DNA from: Saccharothrix australiensis
GTDB lineage: Bacteria; Actinomycetota; Actinomycetes; Mycobacteriales; Pseudonocardiaceae
DNA: 64,000 nucleotides
Reading direction: 5' to 3'
Assembly (NCBI RefSeq): GCF_003634935.1
Contig: NZ_RBXO01000001.1
Span: 6,845,501 to 6,909,500 of the forward strand
In this document: positions 33,340 to 42,840 of the stretch, piece by piece
Numbering within the stretch: position 1 is the stretch's first letter
Layout of the letters: the number at the start of each line of letters is the position of its first letter
The notes under the pieces: model-generated
Told to the model about the DNA's origin: nothing
Databases searched by the model: none
The model's input: only the letters and a program-made list of their open reading frames with translations
Translations under genes and position numbers: made by a program

Positions 33340-35184
33340 GTGCCACCGCTCCGTTCCCGCACCACGACCCACGGCCGCAACGCCGCGGGCGCCCGCGCGC
33401 TGTGGCGCGCGACCGGCATGACCGACAGCGACTTCGGCAAGCCGATCGTGGCCATCGCCAACTCGTACACGCAGTTCGTGCCGGGCCACGTGCACCTCCG
33501 CGATCTCGGCGACATCGTGGCCGAGGCGGTCCGCGAGGCGGGCGGCGTGCCGCGCGAGTTCCACACCATCGCGGTGGACGACGGCATCGCGATGGGCCAC
33601 GGCGGGATGCTGTACTCGCTGCCGTCGCGCGAGATCATCGCCGACTCGGTCGAGTACATGGTGAACGCGCACCAGGCCGACGCGATCGTCTGCATCTCCA
33701 ACTGCGACAAGATCACGCCGGGGATGCTGAACGCGGCGATGCGCCTCAACATCCCGGTCGTGTTCGTGTCCGGCGGGCCGATGGAGGCGGGCAAGGCCGT
33801 CGTCGTGGACGGGGTCGCGGTCGCGCCGACCGACCTGATCACGGCGATCGCGGCGTCCGCGTCGCCCGACGTCGACGACGCGGGGCTGACCGAGGTCGAG
33901 CGCTCGGCGTGCCCGACGTGCGGCTCGTGCTCGGGGATGTTCACGGCCAACTCGATGAACTGCCTCACCGAGGCGCTGGGCCTGGCCCTGCCCGGCAACG
34001 GCTCCACCCTGGCGACGCACGCGGCGCGGCGCGAGCTGTTCGCGGAGGCCGGCCGCACCGTGGTCGAGCTGTGCCGCCGCTACTACGGCTCCGACGACGA
34101 GTCCGTGCTGCCGCGCTCCATCGCGTCGCGGGCGGCGTTCGAGAACGCGATGGCGCTGGACATGGCGATGGGCGGCTCGACCAACACGGTGCTGCACATC
34201 CTCGCCGCCGCGCAGGAGGGCGAGATCGACTTCACGCTCGCCGACATCGACGCGCTGAGCAGGCGCGTGCCGTGCCTGTCGAAGGTGTCGCCTAACTCCG
34301 ACTACCACATGGAGGACGTGCACCGGGCGGGCGGCATCCCGGCGCTGCTCGGCGAGCTGTGGCGGGCGGGGCTGCTCAACGAGGACGTGCGCTCGGTCCA
34401 CTCCCCCGACCTGGCGTCGTGGCTGTCGAGGTGGGACGTCCGCGCGGAGGCGCCGTCCGAGGAGGCGGTGGAGCTGTTCCACGCCGCGCCGGGCGGTGTC
34501 CGGACGACGCAGGCGTTCTCCACGACCAACCGCTGGTCGAAGCTCGACACGGACGCGGCGGGCGGGTGCATCCGCGATGTCGCGCACGCCTACACCAAGG
34601 ACGGCGGCCTGGCCGTGCTGCGCGGGAACCTGGCCGAGAACGGGGCGGTGATCAAGGCGGCGGGCATCGACGAGGAGCTGTGGCGCTTCGAGGGGCCGGC
34701 GCGGGTCGTGGAGTCGCAGGAGCAGGCCGTGTCGGTGATCCTGAACAAGGAGATCCAGGCGGGTGACGTGCTCGTGGTCCGCTACGAGGGTCCCGCGGGC
34801 GGTCCGGGGATGCAGGAGATGCTGCACCCGACCGCGTTCCTGAAGGGCGCCGGGCTGGGCAGGAAGTGCGCGCTGATCACCGATGGCAGGTTCTCGGGCG
34901 GGACGTCCGGGTTGTCGATCGGCCACGTGTCGCCGGAGGCGGCGGGCGGCGGGGCGATCGGCCTGGTGGAGGACGGGGACCGGATCCTGATCGACGTGCA
35001 CGAGCGGCGGTTGGAGCTGCTGGTGCCGGATGAGGTGCTGGCGGAGCGGCGGGCGAAGATGGAGGCGTCGGAGCGGCCTTGGCAGCCGGTGGACCGGGTT
35101 CGGCCGGTGACGGCGGCGTTGCGGGCTTATGCTCTGCTGACGACGGACGCGGCAAGGGGCGCGGTGCGCGACGTGAACCGCTGA
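33340..35184 (+). CDS. ilvD: Dihydroxy-acid dehydratase
   Basis: Fe-S enzyme for the third common branched-chain step. 614 residues. Cluster ligands appear in CISNCDKITPGM and CPTCGSCSGMFTANSMNCLTE (three Cys); the C-terminal GRFSGGTSGLSIGHVSPEA motif is intact. GTG start with GGAGGAG five bases upstream. It is the only branched-chain gene in the window on the plus strand and is not part of ilvBNC. Codon usage matches its neighbours. Confidence 0.97.
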   Translation: MPPLRSRTTTHGRNAAGARALWRATGMTDSDFGKPIVAIANSYTQFVPGHVHLRDLGDIVAEAVREAGGVPREFHTIAVDDGIAMGHGGMLYSLPSREIIADSVEYMVNAHQADAIVCISNCDKITPGMLNAAMRLNIPVVFVSGGPMEAGKAVVVDGVAVAPTDLITAIAASASPDVDDAGLTEVERSACPTCGSCSGMFTANSMNCLTEALGLALPGNGSTLATHAARRELFAEAGRTVVELCRRYYGSDDESVLPRSIASRAAFENAMALDMAMGGSTNTVLHILAAAQEGEIDFTLADIDALSRRVPCLSKVSPNSDYHMEDVHRAGGIPALLGELWRAGLLNEDVRSVHSPDLASWLSRWDVRAEAPSEEAVELFHAAPGGVRTTQAFSTTNRWSKLDTDAAGGCIRDVAHAYTKDGGLAVLRGNLAENGAVIKAAGIDEELWRFEGPARVVESQEQAVSVILNKEIQAGDVLVVRYEGPAGGPGMQEMLHPTAFLKGAGLGRKCALITDGRFSGGTSGLSIGHVSPEAAGGGAIGLVEDGDRILIDVHERRLELLVPDEVLAERRAKMEASERPWQPVDRVRPVTAALRAYALLTTDAARGAVRDVNR

Positions 35185-35228
35185 GCCTTTCCCGGTTCTC
35201 GTTTCCGACTTCCCCCTTCCTTTCGCCG

Positions 35229-35265
35229 ACCCGTTCGGGTGCCATTGTGCGGTGCCCGAACGGGT
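35229..35265 (+). terminator. Terminator of ilvD
   Basis: Stem ACCCGTTCGGGTGCC / GGTGCCCGAACGGGT (35229-35243, 35251-35265), 15 positions with two G-U pairs, 7-base loop, 44 bases after the ilvD stop. Confidence 0.85.
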
Positions 35266-35337
35266 CGCGCATGTGCGGAGGGTGCACTGATCGGGCGTTT
35301 CGGTCGACTCCAAGACCACTCGGATGAGTGCTGCGGA

Positions 35338-35390
35338 TTCGGGCACTAATCGGTCGGCGCTTTCGTTGCCGTAAACAAGGAGCGCGGCAC
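35338..35390. repeat. Dispersed 53-bp element, copy A
   Basis: Aligns without gaps to 42841-42893: 47 of 53 positions match, including a 30-base identical block (35361-35390) that starts TTTCGTTGCCGT. Lies in the convergent ilvD/DoxX gap. Function unknown. Confidence 0.8.
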
Positions 35391-35968
35391 GGCGGGCAGA
35401 CATGCACACCACGGGGGCGCACGACACGGGGCTCACGACGCAAGTTCGACGGTTGGGTTGAGTTCGTTCGGCGGAGAGGCGGACGTTCACGACGGAAAGG
35501 CGCAGCGACTCACGACGGTGACTCACGACGGTGAGGACCGAGGCGGACAGGGAACAGCGGACGCGCCAGGGACCAGCGGACGCAGGGCCCAGCGGACACA
35601 GGGCGGAGAGCGCAGGGCGGAGAGGCGGAGCGAGGCACGGCGGCGAGGCCCGCACAGGCCACGTCAGCCGAACACGCCACCCCAGCACCCACCTCCCGCC
35701 GCCACCAGCCACCAGCGAGCACCTGCGGCGCTGCCGGCCCCCACGCAGCGCACACCACGCAGCAGGTCGGGCGAGCGGACACGCGGCCCGCGTCCCAGCC
35801 CGCGTCGCCATCGCTGACCACCCAGCCGCGAGCCGGCCTGCCGACCGCCACCAGGCCCCAGCCCCGGCCTGCCGACGCCCCGGCCTGCCGACCGCCCCCA
35901 GCCGACCTGGCAACCGCCACCAGGCCCCCAGCCGGCCTGCCGACCGCCACCAGCCCAGGAAGGCGGGA
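35391..35968. repeat. Gene-free stretch with degenerate tandem repeats
   Basis: Between copy A of the dispersed element and the DoxX stop. 35540-35640 carries GACCAGCGGACGCAGGG-like units; 35831-35956 carries about five copies of a CCGGCCTGCCGACCGCCACC-like unit of 22-29 bases. No coding potential beyond Pro/Arg-rich frames. Confidence 0.6.
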
Positions 35969-36757
35969 TCAGTCGCGGAAGACGAGCAGGGTCACGGCCG
36001 TCGCCCCGGCCGCCAGGAGGAAGCACAGGATGCCCGTCAGCAGCGGGTGGCGGAACCAGCCGCGGTTGTAGTCGATCGCCGCCCGGCCCGGACCCGCGAA
36101 GACGAGGGCGAACGCCATCGCCGCGTAGGCCACCTCCTGCTCGACCCCGTTCGGGTTGAGGAAGCGGCGCAGGCCGTCGGGTGGGAAGAGTTGGCCGCCG
36201 TACCTGAACGCGATCACGTTGGCCATCACGCCGAGGATGCCCGCCGCCGCGAGCGGCGTGAACAGGCCCAGCACGAGGAGGCCGCCGCCGACCAGTTCGG
36301 TGAGCCCGGTGACCCACGCGAGGATTCGTTCCTCGCGGTAGCCCAGGTCGGCCAGGGTGCGCGCGAAACCGTCGATGCCCGGTCCGCCGAGCACGCCGAA
36401 GACCTTCTGCGCCCCGTGGCCGAGGAACGCGCCGCCCAGCGCCAGGCGCAGCACCAGCAGGCCCAGGTCGGCGCTGCCCGTCCACCCGAACGGCTTGCGC
36501 CGGTCGTCCTCGTCGTAGTGCGCGGCCTCGTCGTACGGCCCGCCGCGGGCACCCGGCGCGAAGTCGTCGACCGGGGTGTAGCCGGAGGTGTCGAAGGTGC
36601 TCGTGTCCTTGTCGAACCTGCTCGTGTCCCCGCCGAACGCCCGCGTGCCGTCGTCGAAGTGATGTGCTCCCCCGCCCGCGCCACTCGTCGAAGTCGAATA
36701 GAAACCGTCGTCGGAATAGCCGCCCGAAGACCTCGGGCCGTCGTCGTGAGTCGCCAC
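35969..36757 (-). CDS. DoxX-family membrane protein with acidic N-terminal extension
   Basis: 262 residues. The first 90 residues are disordered, Gly/Asp/Ser/Thr-rich with FDDGTRAF / RFDKDTSTFDTS segments. Then a four-helix DoxX domain: SADLGLLVLRLALGGAFLGHGAQKVFG, a loop, WVTGLTELVGGGLLVLGLFTPLAA split by normal spacing, and a C-terminal helix LLTGILCFLLAAGATAVTLL. In M. tuberculosis the homologue (Rv3005c, same position) forms a membrane-associated oxidoreductase complex with SodA and SseA for redox defence. GTG start. Transcribed toward ilvD. Confidence 0.9.
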   Translation of the reverse strand: MATHDDGPRSSGGYSDDGFYSTSTSGAGGGAHHFDDGTRAFGGDTSRFDKDTSTFDTSGYTPVDDFAPGARGGPYDEAAHYDEDDRRKPFGWTGSADLGLLVLRLALGGAFLGHGAQKVFGVLGGPGIDGFARTLADLGYREERILAWVTGLTELVGGGLLVLGLFTPLAAAGILGVMANVIAFRYGGQLFPPDGLRRFLNPNGVEQEVAYAAMAFALVFAGPGRAAIDYNRGWFRHPLLTGILCFLLAAGATAVTLLVFRD

Positions 36758-36946
36758 GCACCCGCACGTTAGGAGGTTCGGAGCACGTCCGCGAGCGTCC
36801 GTTGTGCGGCCGATATTGACCCGTTCAGGCTAATTTGCCCACTTCATCGGGGTCTGAAAGCGCCGATCGGCCCCGAACCGCGAGTTCCGGGCCGTTCGGC
36901 ACGCACGGCTCCGGGCGGCCGATCGCGACAGCGGGCGGCCGTCGCG

Positions 36947-37024
36947 GACCGGTACCGGCCGTCACAGACACAGACACAGACACAGACCGGTACCGACCGT
37001 CACAGACCGGTACCGGCCGTCGCA
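36947..37024. repeat. Three 20-bp repeats around a hexamer tandem
   Basis: A GACCGGTACCGGCCGTCACA unit at 36947-36966, 36985-37004 and 37005-37024, with exactly three GACACA hexamers (36967-36984) between the first two. Each unit contains GGTACC. Sits just after the stop of the hydroxyacid dehydrogenase gene, in the 270-base gap to DoxX. Confidence 0.8.
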
Positions 37025-37026
37025 GG

Positions 37027-37941
37027 TCAGTAGTCGCCCCGCACCAGGTTGTGCGGCTCCTCACCCCGAGCGAACCGCGCCACCTCGGCCGCCACCACGG
37101 CATAGGCCCGCGCCGCGTGCCCGGTGCACGACCCGGCCACGTGGGGCGTCAGGAACAGCCCCGGAGCGGTCCACAGTGGATGGTCCTCGGGCAGCGGCTC
37201 AGGGTCCGTCACGTCCAGCGCCGCCCGCAACCGCCCCGACACCAGCTCGGCCACCAGCGCGTCGGTGTCCACCACGGCACCGCGCGCCGCGTTGACCAGG
37301 ATCGCGCCGTCCTTCATCCGCGCCAGGAAATCGGCGTCCACCATCCCCGTCGTCTCGGGCGTCAGCGGCACCACCACCAGCACGATGTCGTACTCGCCGA
37401 GCAGGCCCGGCAGCTCGTCCATCCCGTGCACGCCGTCCCGCGCGGTACGCCCCACCAGGGTCGCGGTCGCGTCGAACGGCTCCAGCCGGCGCCGGAACTG
37501 CCGCCCCAGGTCACCCGCGCCGACGACGAGCGCCTTCTTCCCCTGCAACGTCTCAGTCAGGTGGTAGTCCCACCGCCGCTCCAGCCGCGCCCGCTCGAAC
37601 ACCGGGAAGTCCCGGTAGATCGCCAGCAGCGCCCCGACCGCCCACTCCGCCGTGCTCCCGCCGTGCGCGCCCCGGCACGTGGAAAGCAGCACCCCGTCGG
37701 GCACCGTGCCGATGAACCGCTCCGCGCCCGCGCTCAGCAACTGCACGAGCCGCAGGTTCGGCAGCTTGCCGAAGAAGTCGCGCGGATCGGTGTGCTGGAG
37801 GAACTTCGGCACCAGCACCTCGGCGTCGGCCGCCTCGGGCGGCAACTCCTCGTCCACCGAGTACCGGACCGCCCGGACACCCTCCACGTCGGACAGGACA
37901 GCGAGGCCAAGGTCGTCGGGGACCAACACGGTAAGCGTCAC
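37027..37941 (-). CDS. D-isomer-specific 2-hydroxyacid dehydrogenase
   Basis: NAD(P)-dependent reductase/dehydrogenase of 304 residues. Nucleotide-binding KALVVGAGDLGRQFRRRLEPF, the catalytic Arg in LVNAARGAVVDTDAL, Glu in DVTDPEPLPEDHPLW and His in FLTPHVAGSCTGHAA form the family triad. The Asp normally after the Rossmann beta-2 strand is not clear (VGRTARDG), which favours NADP. Relatives include glyoxylate/hydroxypyruvate reductases; the substrate cannot be fixed. GTG start; only 28 bases separate it from the divergent hydrolase gene. Confidence 0.9.
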   Translation of the reverse strand: MTLTVLVPDDLGLAVLSDVEGVRAVRYSVDEELPPEAADAEVLVPKFLQHTDPRDFFGKLPNLRLVQLLSAGAERFIGTVPDGVLLSTCRGAHGGSTAEWAVGALLAIYRDFPVFERARLERRWDYHLTETLQGKKALVVGAGDLGRQFRRRLEPFDATATLVGRTARDGVHGMDELPGLLGEYDIVLVVVPLTPETTGMVDADFLARMKDGAILVNAARGAVVDTDALVAELVSGRLRAALDVTDPEPLPEDHPLWTAPGLFLTPHVAGSCTGHAARAYAVVAAEVARFARGEEPHNLVRGDY

Positions 37942-37969
37942 ACCCGCACGCTACGGCACACTGTCGGCC

Positions 37970-38839
37970 ATGCGGGAACATGACGTGTTCTCCAGCGACG
38001 GCACGCGCATCAGGCTGTGGCGCACCGACACGGCGGGCCCGGACGTGCTCCTGAGCCCCGGCCTGGGCGCCGCGCCGACCACGTGGCCGGCGCTGCCCGC
38101 CGCGCGCGTCCACAGCTGGCACCACCGCGGCACGATGGGGTCGCGACGCCCGGACGACCCGACGCGGATCACGCTGCGGGACCACGTCGCCGACGCGCTG
38201 GCCGTGCTGGACGACGGCGGTGTCGAGCGGTGCGTGGTGATGGGCTGGTCGATGGGCGTCACGGTGGCCGCCGGGTTGGCGCTCCGGCACCCGGAGCGGG
38301 TGTCGGGGCTGATGCTGGTGGCGGGCGCGCCGGGCGACTCGTTCGGGAGCGCCCTGGGCTTGCCGGGCGTGCCGGAGGGGCTGCGCAGGTTCGTCGGCGT
38401 GTCGTCGGCGAGGGCGCTCCGGGTCGCCGGCCCGCTGCTGGACTCAGTGCTGCACCGGGTGCCGGTGCCGGACCTGTCGTCGCCGGCGGTCGGGTCGCTG
38501 CGGCGGTTCCTCCAGCACGACTGGGGCTGGTACTTCACGTTGGCGCTCGCGCTGGGCCGCACGCCGCGGCTGGACCTGACGGGCGTGACGTGCCCCACGA
38601 CGGTGCTGGCCGGCCGGTACGACCTGCTGGCGTCGCCGGACAGCGTGGTCGGGCCGGTGGCGGGGCTGCCGCAGGCGCGGGTGCGGGTGCTGCCGAACAC
38701 GCACTTCCTGCCGCTGGAGAACCCGCGGGTCGTGGTGGAGGAGCTGGAGCTGCTGCTGGAGCGCGCGGCGGCCGTCGACGAGGCGGTGGAGCGGTCCGCG
38801 GACGGCCCGCTCACCTCACGTTCACGGCCGCGCGCCTAG
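37970..38839 (+). CDS. Alpha/beta-fold hydrolase
   Basis: 289-residue hydrolase. Nucleophile elbow VMGWSMGVTVAAG (GWSMG), acid in LAGRYDLLASPDS and His in VLPNTHFLPLENP make the triad; HHRGTMGS is at the usual oxyanion-loop position. The N-terminus MREHDVFSSDGTRIRLWRT is typical for epoxide-hydrolase/haloperoxidase-like members. ATG start with no clear ribosome binding site, in a very short divergent gap with the dehydrogenase gene, so both are probably driven from one 28-base region plus sequence within the genes. Substrate unknown. Confidence 0.88.
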   Translation: MREHDVFSSDGTRIRLWRTDTAGPDVLLSPGLGAAPTTWPALPAARVHSWHHRGTMGSRRPDDPTRITLRDHVADALAVLDDGGVERCVVMGWSMGVTVAAGLALRHPERVSGLMLVAGAPGDSFGSALGLPGVPEGLRRFVGVSSARALRVAGPLLDSVLHRVPVPDLSSPAVGSLRRFLQHDWGWYFTLALALGRTPRLDLTGVTCPTTVLAGRYDLLASPDSVVGPVAGLPQARVRVLPNTHFLPLENPRVVVEELELLLERAAAVDEAVERSADGPLTSRSRPRA

Positions 38840-38850
38840 CCTTGGCGCTT

Positions 38851-40038
38851 GTGTCACGACTCCGTGGGTTGCTGATCGGCTCCGCTGTCGGCCTGCTGGC
38901 CGTCGGCTGCGCGAGCTTCCCGGAGCAGCCGGCGCCGTCCGGGTGGAGTCCCGCGCCGCAGCTCACGCCGCAGGCGGGGCCGAAGCCCGAGCTGCCCGGC
39001 GAGCTGCCGAAGAGCCCCGGTCAGGGGCAGCAGCCCGGCCAGCAGCCGAGCCCGGTCCCGCCGCCGCAGGGCTGCAAGGACTTCAGCCCGGCCGTGCTGG
39101 GCACGTGCTTGTCGCCCGTGTCGGCGGTGGCGTTGACGGACGTGAACCAGTCGACGGGCGTGGCGACGGCGCTGGCGGCCGAGCGGACCACGGGACGGCT
39201 GCTCAAGGTCACCAAGGACGTGGACCCGGTGGTGCTGCACACCTTCGAGGTGGACGCCTCGTCGGACGGCGGGCTGACCGGGCTGACGCTGTCGCCGGCG
39301 TATCCCGAGGACCAGCTGGCTTACGTCTACGTGACGACGGCCACCGACAACCGCGTGCTGCGGATCGCCCCGAACGACGTGCCGAAGCCGGTGCTGACGG
39401 GCATACCGAAGGGGCCGTCGGGCAACCGGGGCGTGCTGTCCTACGACCGGTCGGGTGCCCTGCTGGTGGCGACCGGTGACGCGGGCAACCCGGCGCTGGC
39501 CGCCGACGCCGGCTCGTTGGCGGGCAAGGTGCTCCGGATCGACGGCTCGGGCCAGCCCGCGCGCGGCAACCCGGCGGCGGGGTCGCGGGTGCTGGCGTCG
39601 GGGCTGCGGTCGCCGGCGGGGTTGTGCGTGTCGGGTGACGGTTCGAAGACGTGGGTGACGGACGCGGGCGCGTCCGCCGACCTGCTGTACCGGGTGGAGT
39701 CGGGCAAGCCGCTGGGCAACCCGGCGTGGTCGTGGCCGGACAAGCCCGGTGTGAACGGGTGCGCGTCGCTGTCGAACGCGATGTGGCTGGGCACGGCGAA
39801 CACGCCCGGCACGCTGGTGATGCCGATGAGCCCGGACGGGAGCTTCACCGGCAAGCCGGAGCCGTACCTGGACAAGGAGGGCGGGTTCGGGCGGCTCGGG
39901 GCGCTGGTGGCGATCGACGACAACACCGCGCTGGTCGGCACGGTGAACAAGAACGCCGGTGGCGCCCCGGTGTCCAGCGACGACCGCGTGGCGATCATCG
40001 TGCGGCAGCAGGACGCCAACGGCGGGGGCAAGGACTAG
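38851..40038 (+). CDS. LppZ-like lipoprotein, PQQ-dependent sugar-dehydrogenase fold
   Basis: Cell-surface lipoprotein of 395 residues with lipobox LLAVGCAS, a Pro/Gln-rich spacer (about 25-70) and a six-bladed beta-propeller of the glucose/sorbosone dehydrogenase type (GGLTGLTLSPAYPEDQLAYVYVTT split over blade 1, GNRGVLSYDRSGALLVATGDAG, GLRSPAGLCVSGDG). It matches mycobacterial LppZ (Rv3006), which also lies next to DoxX. The catalytic His and Arg that mark active soluble glucose dehydrogenases are not obvious, so enzymatic activity is doubtful. GTG start 11 bases after the hydrolase stop suggests co-transcription. Confidence 0.85.
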   Translation: MSRLRGLLIGSAVGLLAVGCASFPEQPAPSGWSPAPQLTPQAGPKPELPGELPKSPGQGQQPGQQPSPVPPPQGCKDFSPAVLGTCLSPVSAVALTDVNQSTGVATALAAERTTGRLLKVTKDVDPVVLHTFEVDASSDGGLTGLTLSPAYPEDQLAYVYVTTATDNRVLRIAPNDVPKPVLTGIPKGPSGNRGVLSYDRSGALLVATGDAGNPALAADAGSLAGKVLRIDGSGQPARGNPAAGSRVLASGLRSPAGLCVSGDGSKTWVTDAGASADLLYRVESGKPLGNPAWSWPDKPGVNGCASLSNAMWLGTANTPGTLVMPMSPDGSFTGKPEPYLDKEGGFGRLGALVAIDDNTALVGTVNKNAGGAPVSSDDRVAIIVRQQDANGGGKD

Positions 40039-40060
40039 CGGCGCAGCGTTGGCAGCCGGC

Positions 40061-40135
40061 GGTCGGTCCGGTCGGCGGGCGGTCCGGTGGGCGGGCGGTC
40101 CGGTCGACGGGTGGTCCGGTCGGCGGTCGAGCGGC
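40061..40135. repeat. GGTCCGGTCGGCGGGC-type tandem repeats
   Basis: Four to five drifting copies of a 16-17 base unit in the 117-base convergent gap between the LppZ-like gene and the carboxypeptidase gene. No clear hairpin terminator is present, and the repeat may take that role. Confidence 0.6.
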
Positions 40136-40155
40136 CCCGTCCGGCTTGGCCGCGG

Positions 40156-42681
40156 TCAGCCGGTCGGAACCGGTGCCGAGGTCGGTATCCGGGCCGGGAC
40201 CGGTGCTGTTCGGTAGAGGGCGTCGGCGACCTCCCGGTACAGGCCCTTGGGGTGGTCGCGGAACAGCGGCTCGGTGCCGAACAGGACGGCCTTGCCGCCG
40301 TGGGGCGACGTGCCGGAGACGACCGCCGCCTGGCCCGCCGCCGAGTCCTGCCCGCCGGAACCGTCGGCGCGGGTGGTCCAGTGGCCGGCGACCAGTTCCC
40401 CGTAGCGCTGCTCGGCGGTGACGCCCGTGCCCGGGTCGGTGAACCACAGGGGCGCGTAGACGAACGAGTGGCCGGTCCGCCCGGCGTGGTCGGTCACGGT
40501 GACGATGCCGTTCGCGTCCTCCTTGCCCGCCACCGCGCGGGCCGGGAGCACGCCCGCGTCGGCGTTGAACCGCGCACCGGTCGCGCCCCGGGTGACGACA
40601 CCGCCGCCGCGCGCGAGGAACGCGTCGAGCGACGCCTTCGCGCCGGGCGTCAACTGGTCGAGGTCCAGGCCGGACGACACGAACAGCACGTCGACGCGTG
40701 ACCAGTCGAATCCAGCGCCCAGCGCCGCCGTGGACACCGGGTGGACCTCGAAACCCATGTCGCGCAACGCTTTCAGCTCGTCTGCGGCCACCGCTGCCGC
40801 CACCACGGGCCGGCGCATCGGCGTCCCGCCGGGTGCGTCGGCGGCCGTGAACCGCACGCCGTGGCGGTCGGCCACCTCGGCGGCGGCCGATCGCGCGGCG
40901 GCGGGGACGACGACGGTGTCGTCGTCCTGCCGGTGCAGTGGCAGACCGCGTCCGAGCAGGTCGTTGACGGCGCTGACGTCCTTCGGGTCGACGAGCCGCA
41001 GCGCGAGGTCACGGCCGGGCGCGGCGTCCACCGCGCCGGTGGGGTATGCGGCCGTGACGTGCCGGCCCCGCACGTCGAGCGGTCCGTCGCGGACGACGTC
41101 CACGGAAGCACCCCACAGCAGGCGGTGGCTCCAGGCGGAGATGTCGTACATGACGGGCACCCGGTCGGACAGGTCGCGCCCGGCTTCCAGCAGCACGTTC
41201 GCCATGCCGCGCTTGGGTTGGCGCATGTCCACGACGTACGAGCCGGCCTGGTACCTCCGCCCGGCGGCGGTGAAGGGCCGTTCGGCGCGTTGCACCCTGA
41301 CGTCGTTGGCGACCAGGTGGTCGACCAGGCGAGCGGCGGCGGGGCCGGAGCGCTGGTCCGGGCCGGTCGGGATGACGTACGCGCGCGGGAACTCGGTGGT
41401 GTAGCGGTCCTCCGGCCCGAAGCCGGGCACGAAGCCGTCGGGGATGTGGCGTTGCGGCTCACCGGCCGCGCCGCGGCGGAACATCTCGATCTGGTTGTCC
41501 AGCAAGGAAGTCCGGTGCCGGTGGACGTAGTCGAGGGTGCTGCGGATGGTCGCTTCGACGACGTCGGTGTTGATCCTCGACCGCCGCCGCAGTTCCGGCA
41601 CGGGCAGCGTCACGTATTCGGCGTGGTTCACGCGCATGGGTACCTCGACCGTGTACGACACGGCACCGTGGTACATCGAGTACTGGGCGGTGTAGATGGG
41701 CGCCCAACCGTCCCAGACGCCGGGTTCGTAGTCGCGGAACGGGATCACCGGTGCGGCGGCCTCCGGGTGGCCGAGGGCGCGGACGGCTTCCGCCATGCGC
41801 AGCGCGCCCTCGTAGCCGTGCTTGAGGTAGAGGTCGAAGTCGTAGTTCTGGCCGTGCGGCGGGGTGGTCGGTTCGATGAGGGTGTCCTCGACGTAGCCGT
41901 GTTCGTCGAGCACCATCAGCGGCTGGGTGCGCCGCACCAGGTCGCGCATGGCGCGTGACTCGGGCTGGGAGGCGGTGACGAAGTCCCGGTTCAGGTCGAA
42001 CCCGGCGGCGTTGGAGCGGGTGCCGGCGACCCGGCCGTCCGGGTTCGCGGTGAGGTTGATGTGGACGCGGTTGCGCCGCAACAACTCCAGCGCGGCGCGG
42101 TCCGACGTGGTGGCGAGGTGGTCGATGACGCGCAGCGCGCCGTCCGTGCCCTCCCACTCGTCGCCGTGGATGTTGGCGTTGATCCAGATCGGCGCCTTGT
42201 AGGCGGTGTGCAGGAACGGATCGCGGCGGGCGGCGGCGGGGTCGTTCCCGATCCGGTCGCGCCACGTCTCCTGGCGGCGGGTCTCGGCGGGGCTCTCCGG
42301 TGCGGTGAGCGTGACGAGGTACAGGTCGCGGCCCGCCGTCGACTGGCCGATGACCTCGACGGAGATGCGGTCGCTGCGCCGTTGCAGGTCGTTGAGCTTC
42401 GGTGCGAGCGAGTGGTAGGGGGCGAGGTCGAGCTTGATCGCCTTGTCGGTGGGGTCTTCGGGGTAGGTGCGGAGGTGCGTGCGGCGGGGATAGCCGCGGC
42501 CGCCGTCGGGACGGTTGTCGCCGCGGGCGGTGGCTCGGGCGGAGGGTGGCGGGTCCTGGGCGGCGACGGCGTTGCGCTCGGGGCCGTTGCCGGGCTCCGC
42601 ACCACGACCCCGGTCCGGGGAGGCGGAGACCGGGGTGGCGACGGCGACCAACAGTGACAGGACCAGCAACGCCGACCGCAT
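40156..42681 (-). CDS. Secreted M14-family zinc carboxypeptidase with GATase-like C-terminal domain
   Basis: 841 residues. Signal peptide MRSALLVLSLLVAVATPVSA, a disordered linker to about 70, then an M14 catalytic domain: zinc site H-x-x-E in ANIHGDEWEGTDG, VHINLTANPDGRVAGTRSNA with FDLNRDF, and the Glu region VSYTVEVPMR. Beyond about 440 come mixed alpha/beta domains including a ThuA/GATase1-like segment (VDVLFVSSGLDLDQL... LDAFLARGGGVVTRG). It probably trims extracellular peptides. The ATG at 42681 has AGAGGGG five bases ahead; the GTG five codons upstream coincides with that site and is unlikely. Confidence 0.9.
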   Translation of the reverse strand: MRSALLVLSLLVAVATPVSASPDRGRGAEPGNGPERNAVAAQDPPPSARATARGDNRPDGGRGYPRRTHLRTYPEDPTDKAIKLDLAPYHSLAPKLNDLQRRSDRISVEVIGQSTAGRDLYLVTLTAPESPAETRRQETWRDRIGNDPAAARRDPFLHTAYKAPIWINANIHGDEWEGTDGALRVIDHLATTSDRAALELLRRNRVHINLTANPDGRVAGTRSNAAGFDLNRDFVTASQPESRAMRDLVRRTQPLMVLDEHGYVEDTLIEPTTPPHGQNYDFDLYLKHGYEGALRMAEAVRALGHPEAAAPVIPFRDYEPGVWDGWAPIYTAQYSMYHGAVSYTVEVPMRVNHAEYVTLPVPELRRRSRINTDVVEATIRSTLDYVHRHRTSLLDNQIEMFRRGAAGEPQRHIPDGFVPGFGPEDRYTTEFPRAYVIPTGPDQRSGPAAARLVDHLVANDVRVQRAERPFTAAGRRYQAGSYVVDMRQPKRGMANVLLEAGRDLSDRVPVMYDISAWSHRLLWGASVDVVRDGPLDVRGRHVTAAYPTGAVDAAPGRDLALRLVDPKDVSAVNDLLGRGLPLHRQDDDTVVVPAAARSAAAEVADRHGVRFTAADAPGGTPMRRPVVAAAVAADELKALRDMGFEVHPVSTAALGAGFDWSRVDVLFVSSGLDLDQLTPGAKASLDAFLARGGGVVTRGATGARFNADAGVLPARAVAGKEDANGIVTVTDHAGRTGHSFVYAPLWFTDPGTGVTAEQRYGELVAGHWTTRADGSGGQDSAAGQAAVVSGTSPHGGKAVLFGTEPLFRDHPKGLYREVADALYRTAPVPARIPTSAPVPTG

Positions 42682-42840
42682 CGAAACCCCTCTCACCGGT
42701 GCCCCCTTGTGCCTAGTGGGTCGGATGCTCGCTGGTCAACCGGCCTTTTGGTTGGCGGGTCGGGGGTATGATCGAACGTGGTGGCGGGGCGCCCAGGTGT
42801 TGATCACTCCATCGGGGGAACCTGACGCGGGTCGCGGCGT

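Noticed and set aside
33139..35913. A 924-codon minus-strand frame across ilvD and the following gap
   Set aside because: Overlaps all of ilvD in antisense; its non-ilvD part is the dispersed 53-bp element and repeats, with no domain.
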